This document shows positions 46,255 to 59,800 of a stretch of DNA of 64,000 nt, in pieces (the first letter of the stretch is position 1; each line of letters begins with the position of its first letter). The notes below the pieces were generated by a model. The model searched no databases, had not been told where the DNA came from, and was given only the letters and a program-made list of their open reading frames with translations. The DNA is from Tubiluchus corallicola. Taxonomy: Eukaryota > Priapulida > Priapulimorpha > Priapulimorphida > Tubiluchidae. A program made the position numbers and the translations under genes. The stretch is from positions 186,001 to 250,000 of the forward strand of contig JAQGDQ010000013.1 of the NCBI GenBank assembly GCA_030141605.1, read 5' to 3'.

Positions 46255-49200
46255 ATGGCGCCGCAGGGAAAGACTAAAAAATGTCTGAGTAAACCAGGTG
46301 ATGATACTTATAGTTATGCTAAATAAGTTTTTAAAAATAACCTATCTATCTTTATTCTTTTAATGGGAAGCACTGCCCTGTACAGTTTAATGTCGCATAA
46401 GCGCAAATTCAACCTAGTTTACACATGAAGTTGATCTAGTGGAATCACAGCTACAGTGGCCGCCGCTTATTGTGGACACCTCGGGCCAGCAGTGTATGTC
46501 CATATTAAGCGAAGTGACCCATGAAGACCCTTCCCCTTCATTAAAAAAGGCAAAAAACTGTCTGTATCAACTCGTCTCCTGTTTTATTGAAAAAAAGAAG
46601 TCAGACGAGTTTGTTTGGCAGGAAACTTTTCTCTCAACCTTGAACGGAAGGAAGTTATCACAGTTTCGAAGCTCTCAAGGCCACGGCGAACTGACTGATG
46701 CAATGACTCACACAGGCAGCAGAGCGGGAAGCTCTTTTCAATCACGCGCGCAGGCCGTGGTTGGCACGGCTGGTTCACGTTATATGACCTTACGTTATAG
46801 GTTCGCTGTCCATATTAAGCGGCGGTTGTCCATATTAACCGGCGGATTTTATTAGGGGAAAATTCCGTCCCTCGCGAGTTGTCCACAATAACCGGCTGTC
46901 CACAATAACCGTGTCCATAATAAGCGGCGGCCACTGTATCAGGAAATAATTGTTTGTGACAAGAATAAGTGCAATTAATAAAAAATTCCATGGTATAGTG
47001 CCTTGATTAGTGGGTTGCTGCTAATGTACTGTCTAATTCGTTGAAATATTTATTGATGTAATGAATAACAAAGACTATGTAAGGCAAGAGACATTTATTT
47101 CTGCTAATGAAACACGTAAATTAACTTGACAACCTCATAGAATAGCTTCATAACTCTCACAACAATCTCGTAAACACGTATTCTAGCATCTGCCAGCACG
47201 CCATCCATTGTTCACTAAAATGCAAAAACTGGACAACAGAACAATGCCTGACAATCATTAATAGAGGGCAGTGCCATCCAATAAAGGTAAATTCAGTCAG
47301 GCAATTACGTGGCTCCCCTAAATTGACCAGACTGTATGGGCTATTTACATCAGCCTGTGACTAACGTACAACCAGTGATTGCCATAACTACAAAATTTGT
47401 CAGAACAAAGTTCAAGCTGGTTAAATTTGACTCCTAATTGTAAAGAGGCAACATAGCTGCATAGTAGAACATGTGTTTTGTCTCAAACAACATTAAACCA
47501 ACAGGCAATCAAAACTCTGTATCCATTAAGATAAATACAACTTGTATGAACGTAAGCATGGGCACAAGGCAAAGCGCAGATTTACTAAACTAGTAAATTC
47601 AACACAAACTGGAAAATGTCTGACTACATTACAAATTACTCAGAACTCAATGCTACTATGACACTAAGATTTATATTAGTTGCTAAACAGTGCAATGTGA
47701 AATAAACTATAATCGTGACGAATTACATCTTCGGTGGGAACATATCAAGCAAAACCTGCGATGCTAGTAATGCTCATCATTCATTATATAATTCAATAAT
47801 CATATAATATAATACTGAAATTATCTAATAATTGCTAGCTAACCATATCAGTGTTTGCGGAAATTTTACACACGTGATTAAATTTACTATAAGCAATGAC
47901 AAATCAATAATTTATGTTCATAGACTTACTAATGTTCATATGACACAATCACAAACAGAGATTAAACTTGTTCGCAAATGAATTTCTGTTTCTAACACCA
48001 ATCCAGCAGTTACTATATGCTTGTAATTTAATTGCAGAAATTGAGTACACAAATTCAAACAACAACATTTGGTATTCCAAGCATTACCATGGTCCAGATA
48101 GACTTAGTTTATTGCAGGCTCACGAATACAAATGGGTGATCAAATTTCTTTACAACTTAAACTAAATTCACATTATATTCGGGTTAACCTTAAATGTAAT
48201 ATAAAGTGTAAAGTCACTAACAGGAAACACCAAAACTGCACAGATTTAAGCAAAATAAGCTATTTTATTGAAAAACATTAAAGAAGTTTCATAGCAAGTG
48301 ACTCATCAGCTAGAGGTGGTAATGTTACAGCTGGCTTACAAGAGGGAAGCCTCGATTGGGCAGAGGATAACAGTTAAGCAGTAATGCCTATGTCACAAGT
48401 AGGGTGTAACCATCATTCATGACAGAGGCAAATGTTTCCACAATTGAAGCCATAGTGCTCTTACAAAAGTAATTATGCATATTGCTCGCACTTACGCAAT
48501 CACAGGTATCAGTACATGAACCTGACATGACTATTCAGTACATGTATGCTCCTTGACGGGAACACCTCGGTAGTAAGTGAAAACCCATATAACAATAACA
48601 TACAGTTGTACTAATGTGTACATCTTAACTTCGCATACTAATCTTGAGCTACCTTGACTATTGCACCAAACCTGAGATTATTAGATCAATGCACATTGTA
48701 TACCTCATGTTGTACGGCACATTCAATATACCAATTACAACAATTAACAATAGGTCTCTTACACTTGGATAGCTACATCTCAAAGAATCTCACTTCGCTT
48801 AAAGATATCACTCTTGGCATTGGAAGCCTGACGGAGCTCGCCATGGAGCACCGTAGGGCGTTTATCACAAATTGTACAAGTGCACCTGTTCTTGCATTGC
48901 TTAAAGGTATGGCCAGGAACTTGGTAGCCAAAACAAAGGTTGTGCATCTAAGCGAAGATTTTGTGCAATTCAAAGGTTTTCTAAAGAAGGACTGGCACTC
49001 AGATAACTTGTATCCACCATTAAAAAAGCACTAGACTTGTAGGGTGTGATCTTGCTCATGCCCCTTTGTGCTCATTATTTCAAATTTAAAATTGCCTTTT
49101 TCTGTGCTTCCCACTTGTGAGAACTGTTAGTGTTACTCCTTAGACATGAAGTCAATAACATTTCACTGCACAAATTGTGAATATGAAATAATTTTACAAT

Positions 49201-50688
49201 TTTGCATCTGAACTTTTTGAAACCAAAGAGTAATATATCATTATAGTTTGTCTAAAAACCTAATATGCGAACAAAGTTACGTTAACATTAAGGCTATTTT
49301 TGGCAAGTAAGCCAGACAAAGCAGCTGGTCAAGCTTGGGTTGACAATATTCACTTCAAGCTTTTAAAAAATGTAATTCATAGTATTTACACAGGTAGAAA
49401 AAAATCAGACTTGGGTACCCTTTTCCTTATATCCGTCAGGTACTAGATTGTTAAGGTTCAGCGGCAGTGAAGAATTTGTAATCATTTACGTTTTTAATAA
49501 AAATAACCACTGGTACATTTCAACTAACTGCACTGTTATGTTAATAACAAGCATTCAGTTATTACACCCTGAGAGCCTGAACACACGATCTATGAGTCAC
49601 AAAAGTTACTGTTTTCCCACACAAGTCATTTGACAGAGTTTTTCCCAGCCAGACTTCTTAATTACTTAATTGCATGCTTCGTCGTGAGACAGCTACGTCA
49701 GCCTACTAGGTACCGATGCTGAGTACTATTAATACAGCCTAGGGTTTAGGGGAATAAAATAATTATATTATCCTTTTTGTGTGCTGTTAAACTTAACAGT
49801 CCATTTATTCTTATCTTTGTTAATGGCCTGAAATAGCTTTTTAAAGATTGATAAACCATTTCATTGGATAACTGACCTCTATACATAGTTGTGATGTATT
49901 TATGTACATACTTAGCATGAATGTGTGTTGTTACAAATGTTGGACAGTGTTCCCTCGCTACTACGCGGTTCGTTTATCGCGGACTCGCTGTTTCGCGGGT
50001 TTTCAAAAATATTAAAGTAAAATATTTATCGCTGTATTTTCGCTGTTTAGCTGGTTTTTGCGGTACTACTCATCTAGGCTTAAGAGTTTAAAACATTTTG
50101 ATGAACATTTAAGTAAAGTTTTTTAAAAGGTACATGTACAGTATGGGAAAAGTTATTAAGGGAATGGGAAAGGGTTATGTATAAGAGTGTGGGAAGTGTT
50201 TATAAAGATTTAAAATAATGTATAACTACTAAAATAAGCATAGCAGCTCTACTTCGCGGAAATTCACTTATCGCAGGTGGGCCTGCGAGAAGTGAGGGAA
50301 CACTGTAGTTTTGTTTGGACAAAACTCACTTAAAATACGGCTACTACTATGTGCCATATTGTCTTCAGCTGTCTCTGGCATGGAGGGATGTATCCACATA
50401 TTCTTACAAGAAATTTTTGCCAGAATTTTCCGTCATTACTTTTTGGTGCACTGTTCATGTAATGACATGTTTTTGTTTTTGAAGATGTGGTGAATAATAG
50501 TGCAACATTAACAAATGGAACTGCTGATAATGTGCATAACTTGTACTGGGAATGGGAAGACGATGGTAGCAAGTGGACAGCTTATTCAAGTAAACAATCA
50601 AAAGCTCTTAATGTTGCATATGAAAAAGGACAAAAAGAGGTTAGATAATGTTAGAATAAACATTTTATGTTGTTATTAAACATTATTG

Positions 50689-50740
<52 letters not shown>

Positions 50741-50760
50741 CATCATCATCATCATCATCA

Positions 50761-50819
<59 letters not shown>

Positions 50820-53800
50820 ACTTTCCATTAATTTGTCAGTAGCAAATCTAAAACAAAGTTGCAGACCCATGGGCCTCATTCATTTAGACACTGTCAGTTA
50901 GAGTAAAAGATTTATTTTTCTATTTAATTGTTTATACCAATCCATTATTAATTTAGCTATTAGTCTACTCGCCATAATGTCTATAATGTTTACTGTTAGA
51001 TATTCACTTTGTGAAACAGGTTACATTAACAGCCGAAAACAAAACAAAATTTATGGTGAAATTTGAAAAGATGGTACAAAAACACAAGGGTACAGGTTGG
51101 GAGAGGCGCATTCGGTGTGTGCTAAAAAGCAAAGACGGAGGTAATTTTGTTTAACATTACATGAAGATCAGTTAGTTTTCTGGCTGCAGAGCTAGTTTCT
51201 AATAAACTAAACTGAATATTCTTATTCAGAGTAGTGTTTTACACTGTAAAATCTTTTATATTATAGTAAGGGTTTAGTTTGACTTTAAGTCTTCATTTTA
51301 ATCTTATTTTAGTGCCAAAAATGTGACATTTTTTTTCTATAAACATTGTATGTATACTTAACAAGGTTTATAATTTTTTTGGAAGCATATTATTACCAAA
51401 AGTGCACTCAGACTTGTTTTTAGTCATTGGTCATCTTTTTATCTAGTTTTGCAAAATTTCCGCCAGATGCTGACTTCTATCATATTTGCTGAAACGTAGC
51501 TCAGAAGTAAAATTAGATAGAATAGAAAAGGAAACTGTTTACAATAATTTATTGTGTTGGTGAGTTTTTTGTGTTTATAGACTTATAGTCACTTAGTAAG
51601 TCTGTGTTCTATAGCACTAATTTGTTGCAGAAAAGTATAGTATTATGAGAATATGGTTAAATGGAACCATGGTTCTATATGTAACTTTTTTATAAACATG
51701 TTCATTAGCGCAGTCAATCGTTTCACGCAACTGTCGTTTTCAATGTTATAAATAAAGCCAAAACAAATAATTAGTACAATTGTGATATGTTTATTATGCA
51801 CTAATGAACAACATGTTAATTTTTAGAGACTGGCTCTTTCATGTATTTTATAAACACTTTGGCACAGTTTAGGCTGAAATCCACCATTCTATGCCAGGCT
51901 ATATACAAACCAGGGCTGAAGTTTACAATTCCCCACACACAAGAAATTAGTTTGTGAAGAGGAGTAGGATTAGGGCTGGGGTTAGGGTTGACTTGGGGCT
52001 GGTGTTAGGGTTAATATTAGGGAATTTAAATTATGTGGGAGAATTTTAAACACCTTCCCAAAGCAAATGTTTATTTCACCGAATCCTGACTCATTGTCAA
52101 GAATGTTTCTGAAGTATAAGTGATTGAATCACCGGTAGAGATATCTCGACTATGTATATTGTAGGAGGTTAATAGTCATGATCAGTACGGCAAATGAAAC
52201 TTCCCGGAGTAAGTATTGAAAGCAGGCAGCCATGAGTCATTCATCGCACATGTATTCACTCGACTGTGAATCCTGCTATAAATGTAACAAGGATAGGCCT
52301 ATATTTGTGGACATTTGTAGCATTACTGAAAAGTCAGAATAGCTTGTACAAAATTCTGTGTGTTTATCTCAGTATGTTTTATCTAAAGCCAAACCACTCT
52401 AAAATAATTCAATTTAGTTACTAGTGTTACAGATTACCTGTTCTGTTTTATGCTGATCGTTAATGCTCTTTGAGTAGCGCTTATCTTGTGGATCTTCCCC
52501 TTCAACAGAAATGCAAATAAAATGGCGACTGGTGAAAGCAGTTTCTAACTTTGAACGTAATTGTACAAATGTAATTTTAACAGAACAGAGAGTGCTTATA
52601 TTTTCTTGGGCCATATTTAAGTCACCGATACAAAGGAATCATGAAACTGTTGTCGTTAAGTGAGTTAATTTTGAATTTTTTTGATTTTTAGATTTGTACA
52701 GCTGGCAATGGCAAGATGAGAGGAAGCAATGGAATTGTTATGATGCTCCTGATTCCATTCAACTGGAGCAGTGTTTGCTTGCCGGGGGTGGCGATGCTAG
52801 CACAGTTGTTTTGGGGAATGGATGCACGGTGGATGTAAAAAGCATGCAGCATTGTGATTCTGAAGCTACATACAAAGTTCAACGAGTAAAATCTAGTATG
52901 GTCCTAGACATTTTAAAATCTGTGAGCGCGGAAGCTGATACATTCTTTACTCTAGCTGTAAAAACTTGCACTATAAATTAGAATGATTATGTTAATCATT
53001 TTTATGCCAGTTTTTGAGAAATCAAAATAATTCTTGATTTTTTTTTGCTTAGAAAATCAGAACTTATTTGTTAGATGTACATCTTATTGTATGTTATTTT
53101 AGTTATACAATGTGCCACATATTTTCCAAGACCTTGGAAAAGCCGAGCTTGTTGAATTGTTTTCATATTTGATTCAACTGTCTGTTCTTTTCTTGACTGT
53201 TTGAATGCTTCTTAAATTTAAATTTAAAATTTACTGTTAACTATATTGTCTATAAGTTTGTCTAAAACTTCTATTTATAAATTATGGTCAGTCAGTTCAA
53301 ATGAAATTAACTTCTGCTACTTTTTAGATGGACAGTGAGTATGTTTATTAAACTTATGTCATTGTATGACTGTAATAATTGCATTTTGGAAAACTAGTTA
53401 GATATGCATGCTTTATTAGGTGCACCTGCTCACACAGCATCAACCCCAGCTCCTGTAACTCCCATTCCAGCCGGCGCTGTAGTAAGGAAGAGTGAACGTG
53501 CAAAGAAGAAAAAGAAGACTTATAACGATGACAATGATGCCGATGCTGAGGCTGGTACGTAAATTGCTTTATTCTGTTAAGCATAAAAAAATCAGCATAA
53601 GTCTCAGTTTTCTTGTTTTTACTCGCTGCTAAGTAAAATGTGTTTGTGTGGTACGGAAAACAAGCTTTTGCTGTCAGTGCATTGTCGGGTATTAACATGG
53701 TTATTATTACCTACGACTAAGGTATTACAGTCGTTCAAGGTGTTGCACTCGCCAGTGCTATGAATAATCATGTAGGTGTTTACATATGACACTATACCAC

Positions 53801-56800
53801 GCATGGAAAAGCTTGGCATTGCACCTAAAAGTTTCATTGGCAGTTGTGCAAGTGTTTGCTTATGCACTGGTGTGACTTGCATGATACCATAAAATTTTCA
53901 AGAAGCAAGTATTTGTGACGTCATACCTCGTATTATGTGTTATCTCGTATTTGGTAGTTGGGGGAAAACACTAGGGTAGTAGGATGGCATTGAACGTGGT
54001 AATGGAAAAAAGCTTACGCAACATCTACACTGTTACTTTATCATATCGAAATCATTGTGATCATCAAGCACCGACTTGAATAAACACTAGTGTGTACATG
54101 GAAAATAACCTGACTTCAGGACAACCCATTGTGAAAATGCGATCACGTCGAAGTTAAGTGAAAAAAAGTTTTTGCTGTGCAGATTTGGCCCGCGGGTTGG
54201 TTTCTGATTTAGCCAAATATTGGTATCTGCCTTGTAATTTATTATTGGATTAAAATGAATCAGTAGCTGCAGTTATCTAAAAATCTGGTATCACCCATCA
54301 TGAGCAACTACAGAGAGGCACTCTGTTGAAATGTAAAAAATAATATTGAAATAATGATAAGAATGTCATATTGTCATTCTTCCTATTCGAGTTATTACTT
54401 CTCAGTTAGCAGTCTTAGCAGTTTCATTTTTTGGTATTGTAATTTAAATTAGCCTATAATGTAAACTAAAATTAGAGAAAGCAAACAACAAGGATGCAGT
54501 TCCATTGTTTTTATTGTCACTATTGCTAGTCAGTAAGGGTAACTGACTTTGTGACTTTTTTGTCAATTTGCTACCCTACCTCGTTGACTTTATATTTACT
54601 TTATTAACACATTTATTATTCTGTTTATGTTTATATATTTTTATACTTGTATTCATTCCTGAAATGTTACAGAGAAAAATAAACTCGATTTAATTGGTTG
54701 AGTACAGTTATCGATGAAATGCTTTGCTTCTGGTTTACACATAAGTATTGTGAATATGGATTAAAGATTATCAGCAGTTGTTGGATTCTGTTCTTTGGCT
54801 TCCTAGATGATGATGAGGTTCCGGTGAAGAAGGCAAAGTCTCGAAAGAAACAGGAAACTCAAGTTGCTGATAGCGGTGTGTTTTATAATATTGCTGTTGA
54901 TATGTGCCAGTTTCTATGTTAGTGGATGTTGCCTTTTCAGTATTTTAGTTTTTATGTAGGTGATTTGCTTTAATTCAGTTGCTAAACAAAAACTGTTATT
55001 TTTAAATTCTGTATATTTTAGATGAAGATGTTTCAGTAAAAAAGCAAAAATTGTCGAAGAAACAGAAAGCAGTTGATAGCAAGGAAGATATAGAAGCTAA
55101 TGGTAAGTATGTATTTTTTGTTTATGTTTTCAAACGAAGTGATAATGTCAAAGATCTTTAATTTTGAGGAATTGTGATTATGGACACTAATTTGCAATTG
55201 AAAATGATCAACCCTGCAATGTATGTTGTAGCTGGCACAAAGTGGCCCCAAAAAGGATTTTGAAGTTAGGATCTGTGTTGTGTGACATGGGGAAAAACAA
55301 ATAGAGTGTAATAGACCAATTACTATATTATTTTCTGCTTGCTGAGTATTTTGCTAAGCATTTTTGGCTTTTGTCTGCATGAAATGCACGTCTGAAATGT
55401 ATATTATCAAGTATTTCGCTTACTAATACAGAAATTAGTTTAACATATGTTAGGTTTCTAAGGCTTAAGTTTTGCAGGTTGTATAGCTGTGTTGAACGGT
55501 TGCAGCCCAAATTGAAAATGCCTGCAATATACATATTTTATCGCAAGAGTTTTTATACTACTTCTAGATGTTTGTTCATCTGCAGTGACTCCGTCATAAT
55601 TATTTTTATAATATCCTATTTTTTCAAAGTTTTATCAATTTGGGCCTTTATTTCTGATCACTGATTATTTTTTCAGTTGACCAGCGCAAGTTGATTACAT
55701 TGCCAGCAGCATTTTCACCTTGTTTTCAGTAAATCCACAAAAATCTTGCGACAAATATAGCTGTCAAAATAAGAGTACATGAAAACCACTGTTCGTGCTT
55801 TTGAGAAACCCTCTCATCCAAGCGGCAATGTCATTGAGGTAAAACCAAGTGATGTGGTGCTCCCTTTGTATAGTAACTTAGCATTTCGCGCCTATTCAAA
55901 TGGGAAGGTTCGTATCAGCATGAACACATGGTTTTCATGTGCACCTACTTCTTCATAACATAACTGAAAAAATAATTATACTCGATTACCTATTGAATCT
56001 GTACCATATCTGTTTAGTCTAGTTTGAAAGTGCAACCGATATCCACAACTACTATGAAACGAAACTTATCCCACTACATTTTCAGCCTGTAACTACTAGG
56101 TATATTTTGAATCAGATTAACAGGTTTAAAGTGTAGTGGAAATCGCGAGGATGCATTTTTTCACAAGTTCAGTTTGTTAATTATGGGAGAAAATGGGAAT
56201 GGAAGGAAGCATTGAACTAGTGGTTACTAAATGTCGTTTTCTCTTTGTTGCAGTTAGGACTGTGATAGTGTCTGGGAAAGCTCCAGTTGATCCAGAATGT
56301 GTTGAAAAGCTGGGAAAGGTTCACGTTTATTATGAGAACAATGACATTTATGATGCTATGCTGAATCAGGTTGGTGTTTTAATTTTTTTATATTTTACGT
56401 GATACTTTTTCAAGTTTAAGCAAATCAGATTTTTAGACAGCTACCTCTTTTCTAGTTTAGTGGGACTGGACTAGTTCCTAAGCGTGACATCATAGCTAAT
56501 CAATGTTAGAAAATATTCCTTGTAGAAGTAGCTCTGAAGAAATACAGAACAACTCATTACAGTTCTGTATGTAAGTAACTTCTGGCATTGAACAAAAAAC
56601 TAATGAGGTGGGAAGATTTCTTGTTTTCAGAATAAACTTTAACCACATTTTGATAATAAAAGGTGTCAGAAGTTACTCGGGCATTAATTATTTCTTTTAT
56701 TATGAATGGAGAACTAAAGAGGAGCAGGCAAAAATTTATTTCTGCATTTGCCTGTAATTGTTGATTAATTGTTGATGAATAATTTGCCTATCCTTGGTGA

Positions 56801-59800
56801 TTATTGTCTGATGGACATTGACTTCTTCAACTGGCCATTTTACTTTTGCAGACGAATTTGCAATGGAATAACAATAAATATTATATTCTGCAATTGCTGG
56901 AGGACGACAATTCAAAATCATATAATGTTTGGTTTCGATGGGGTCGGGTTGGTAAAAAAGGACAGAACAGCCTCATCCCATGTGGTCCAGACATGGAAAA
57001 AGCTAAATCTGTCTTCAAGAATAAGTATGACACATCATCTTTTTGCACTTCTTTTATTTCGTTGTTGCTTTTAAGATTGTTTTAGCAGTGGGAGCAAAAG
57101 TCAGAATTTTTACTCATAAGATAACTGAGTTTTCTTAATTTTTGAGGCAGAATTTGGCTTCTCGTTAGTCAGTAATTTAAATGAAATTAAGAGCTCAGTT
57201 AATACATAATGTAAAGTAATATTTTTTGAAAGTTTGTTATTTTTCAAAAATTTGTGGACTTTTGATTTTTGCTTACTCAAACATTCGACTTTTTTCATGT
57301 GTAGCTGTAAATGATTATAGCGTCTAATATGTTCTTTAAGAATTTTTCTGTATTATTTATTACATTTTATTTTTAATTTGAAACTCCCTTTTTCTCTTTT
57401 ATTTCGATCTTTATCTTTCATATTGCAATAAATTGTGACTATTGAATAAGTAAACATTTAGAACGTAATTATTTTTTATATTAATTTTTATTCGCATTCA
57501 GACATACAAAAGTTCAGAGTACAAACAAAGCAATAATTACTGGTTAGCTTTTTGTGGTGGAGAAGTGATCTAGTTTACATAATACAAGTTTGTTCTACCA
57601 ACTATAGCAAAAATATTTTAACTGACGGTGTATGAATAAATTCTGCTGCTCCGAGCTCGGTATATATATATATACAAGGTGTTATCCGTAAATTTACTAC
57701 TTCATGCGACAAAAATAACAAAACAGAGATTTTTTGCTATGTAAATGATTGACGAGAAGTTCAAAAAAAGAGAAAAAGGTCTTTGCTAATGCAAACCTTA
57801 TTTTTGTAGATTTAAAGACAAAACCAAAAATGACTGGAACATGAGGAATGCATTTGTCAAAGTTCCTGGAAAATATGACCTTTTACAGATGGACTACAGT
57901 GTGGTAATTTGGGCAGTCTGATTTTGTTACTTGTAAACACTGTAAACCATAAAATTAGTGCGTGTTGGAAATGTTGGAATTTTGGGAGACGAGCCAGGTG
58001 CATACATTTTCAAATGCATGCATTACGCTAATTTTTAAATCGGTTTTGGAGCAGCATTTTGACTTTATTTCAGTTTATAAATCATAAACTACTGGATAAT
58101 GCTTGTACTAAGTTACCTGTGCAATCATAAGTGTTAGTGATTACTGATTAGGCAATGCATATTTCTTTTTCTCTTATCACAGCAACTTAAGCTACAACAC
58201 GTTACTTGCCATAGCAGATGCTGGTAAAAGTGTTGATTCTTAAATAAGCTAGTTCATTACTCCGCAGTATGTTTTACTGTGAAATGATTCCATGAATTTC
58301 TATCCATCTTTAATAGTTCGGTGGCTAAAAGCCATTTTTTGGCTGAACCTTGCACTTTCCGTGTAAGCTTTTTCTTGGCTGTTTTCCATGTTCTCATGGT
58401 CCCTTTCAAGAATATTTAGGGTGGCCCTTTGTCAGCTTTGAGCATTTTGAGATTTTGGACAGAAAAAGTTAACAATGGAAAAAGCATGTGCTGTGATATA
58501 CCAAAACTATTATCTAGATTTTCATTGAGCAATGATCATTTCGACTATTGAAGCCATTTTTGAACTATAAATCAAGCTAAAAAGAAGAATAAATAATATA
58601 TAAATAAATAATAATAAACAATGTCCTGCTGGATTTAGTCTCTTGTCACTTTCACATTGACATGCTGCTGGTCTCCCTTATTGTAGTTCCCACTTGTTGT
58701 AAATTGTGCAAAATGTAGAAGTTGTGTTTTATTCTTATAATGCTTACTGCTGTCGCTCTTCATTATGTAGACTTGTATTAATTGTTTGCCTGTTGTGTTC
58801 TTTTTTGGTTCTGGGTAATGTGTTCGGTAAAATTTTGTTCATTTCTCTTGCAATTTCTTCCGTTACAATCTAGTTTATTTTGATAAGTTGAATTCTAATC
58901 TGTAGTTTTCTAGTTTCAGTTTGTGCCTTTGTATTATTATTCTATTATTTATTCTTTTTGGCTTGATTTATAGTTTGATAATGACTTTATTAGCCGAAAC
59001 GATCGTCGCTCAATAAATGTGTTGATTCCTAGAAGCTGGACAAAACTATTATGATTAGGCAAATGAAACTGACATTGACGTAGAATTAAATTGGTAGCTA
59101 GTTTTTGACATACAGAATTTAAAAATTGGTCTACGATACGTACATAATGCATTATATGGGTACAGTAATTATTAGTTTTTGTAATAACTTAATATTGCTG
59201 TGTTAAGTTGAAGCGTGCTGCTTCGTAAAATTATAAGTGGTGTAGTTTAGAAAACAGCTAGAAATTTAGACATTTTTTCATGGGATTTGAGAAAACCATA
59301 ATTATAATTGCATAAATTACCCCACAAATCACGCTTACTGTTTGGTTAATAGTGTAAGTATATAAGATAATGTAATATATCTATTTAATTGCTTTGAGTG
59401 ATGTCTGATGAAATTATGAAAACATTAAACTTCTTTACTGTTCATAGTAATAGTTCAGTAGCCTAGTAATTAATTCTTTTTTTGTAATACGTAAAGATAA
59501 AATTGATTTCCCAAAGATATGAATCATACAGTGTCAATTGGTTCAGGAAGTTACATTAAGAGAGAGTTTTCCGGAGTGGACATTTTCCAGACTTTTCAAG
59601 GACATTTTGCTTGGCTGCTGCTGTACATTATCACATGTAACTTGTTTACTTCTGTGATAACATAGCAGTATACCAGTCTAGTGGGTGAGCATGTTATGAA
59701 TGCAGGCTAGCATCTCATAATGTGTTAGAAAGAATGAACACCTACTTCTGGAAATTAACTGTTGTTACTTTTCTATACAATTCGGTTAAGTGTCACATCA

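Noticed and set aside
46439-46855. 138-codon open frame
   Set aside because: Crosses from unique sequence over the TIR into the interior of a MITE; no protein family resemblance.
50676-50879. Poly-Asn/Asp open frame
   Set aside because: Translation of the ATT/ATC microsatellite.
53619-53882. 87-codon open frame on the - strand
   Set aside because: Inside PARP intron 5, no family resemblance and no linked exons.
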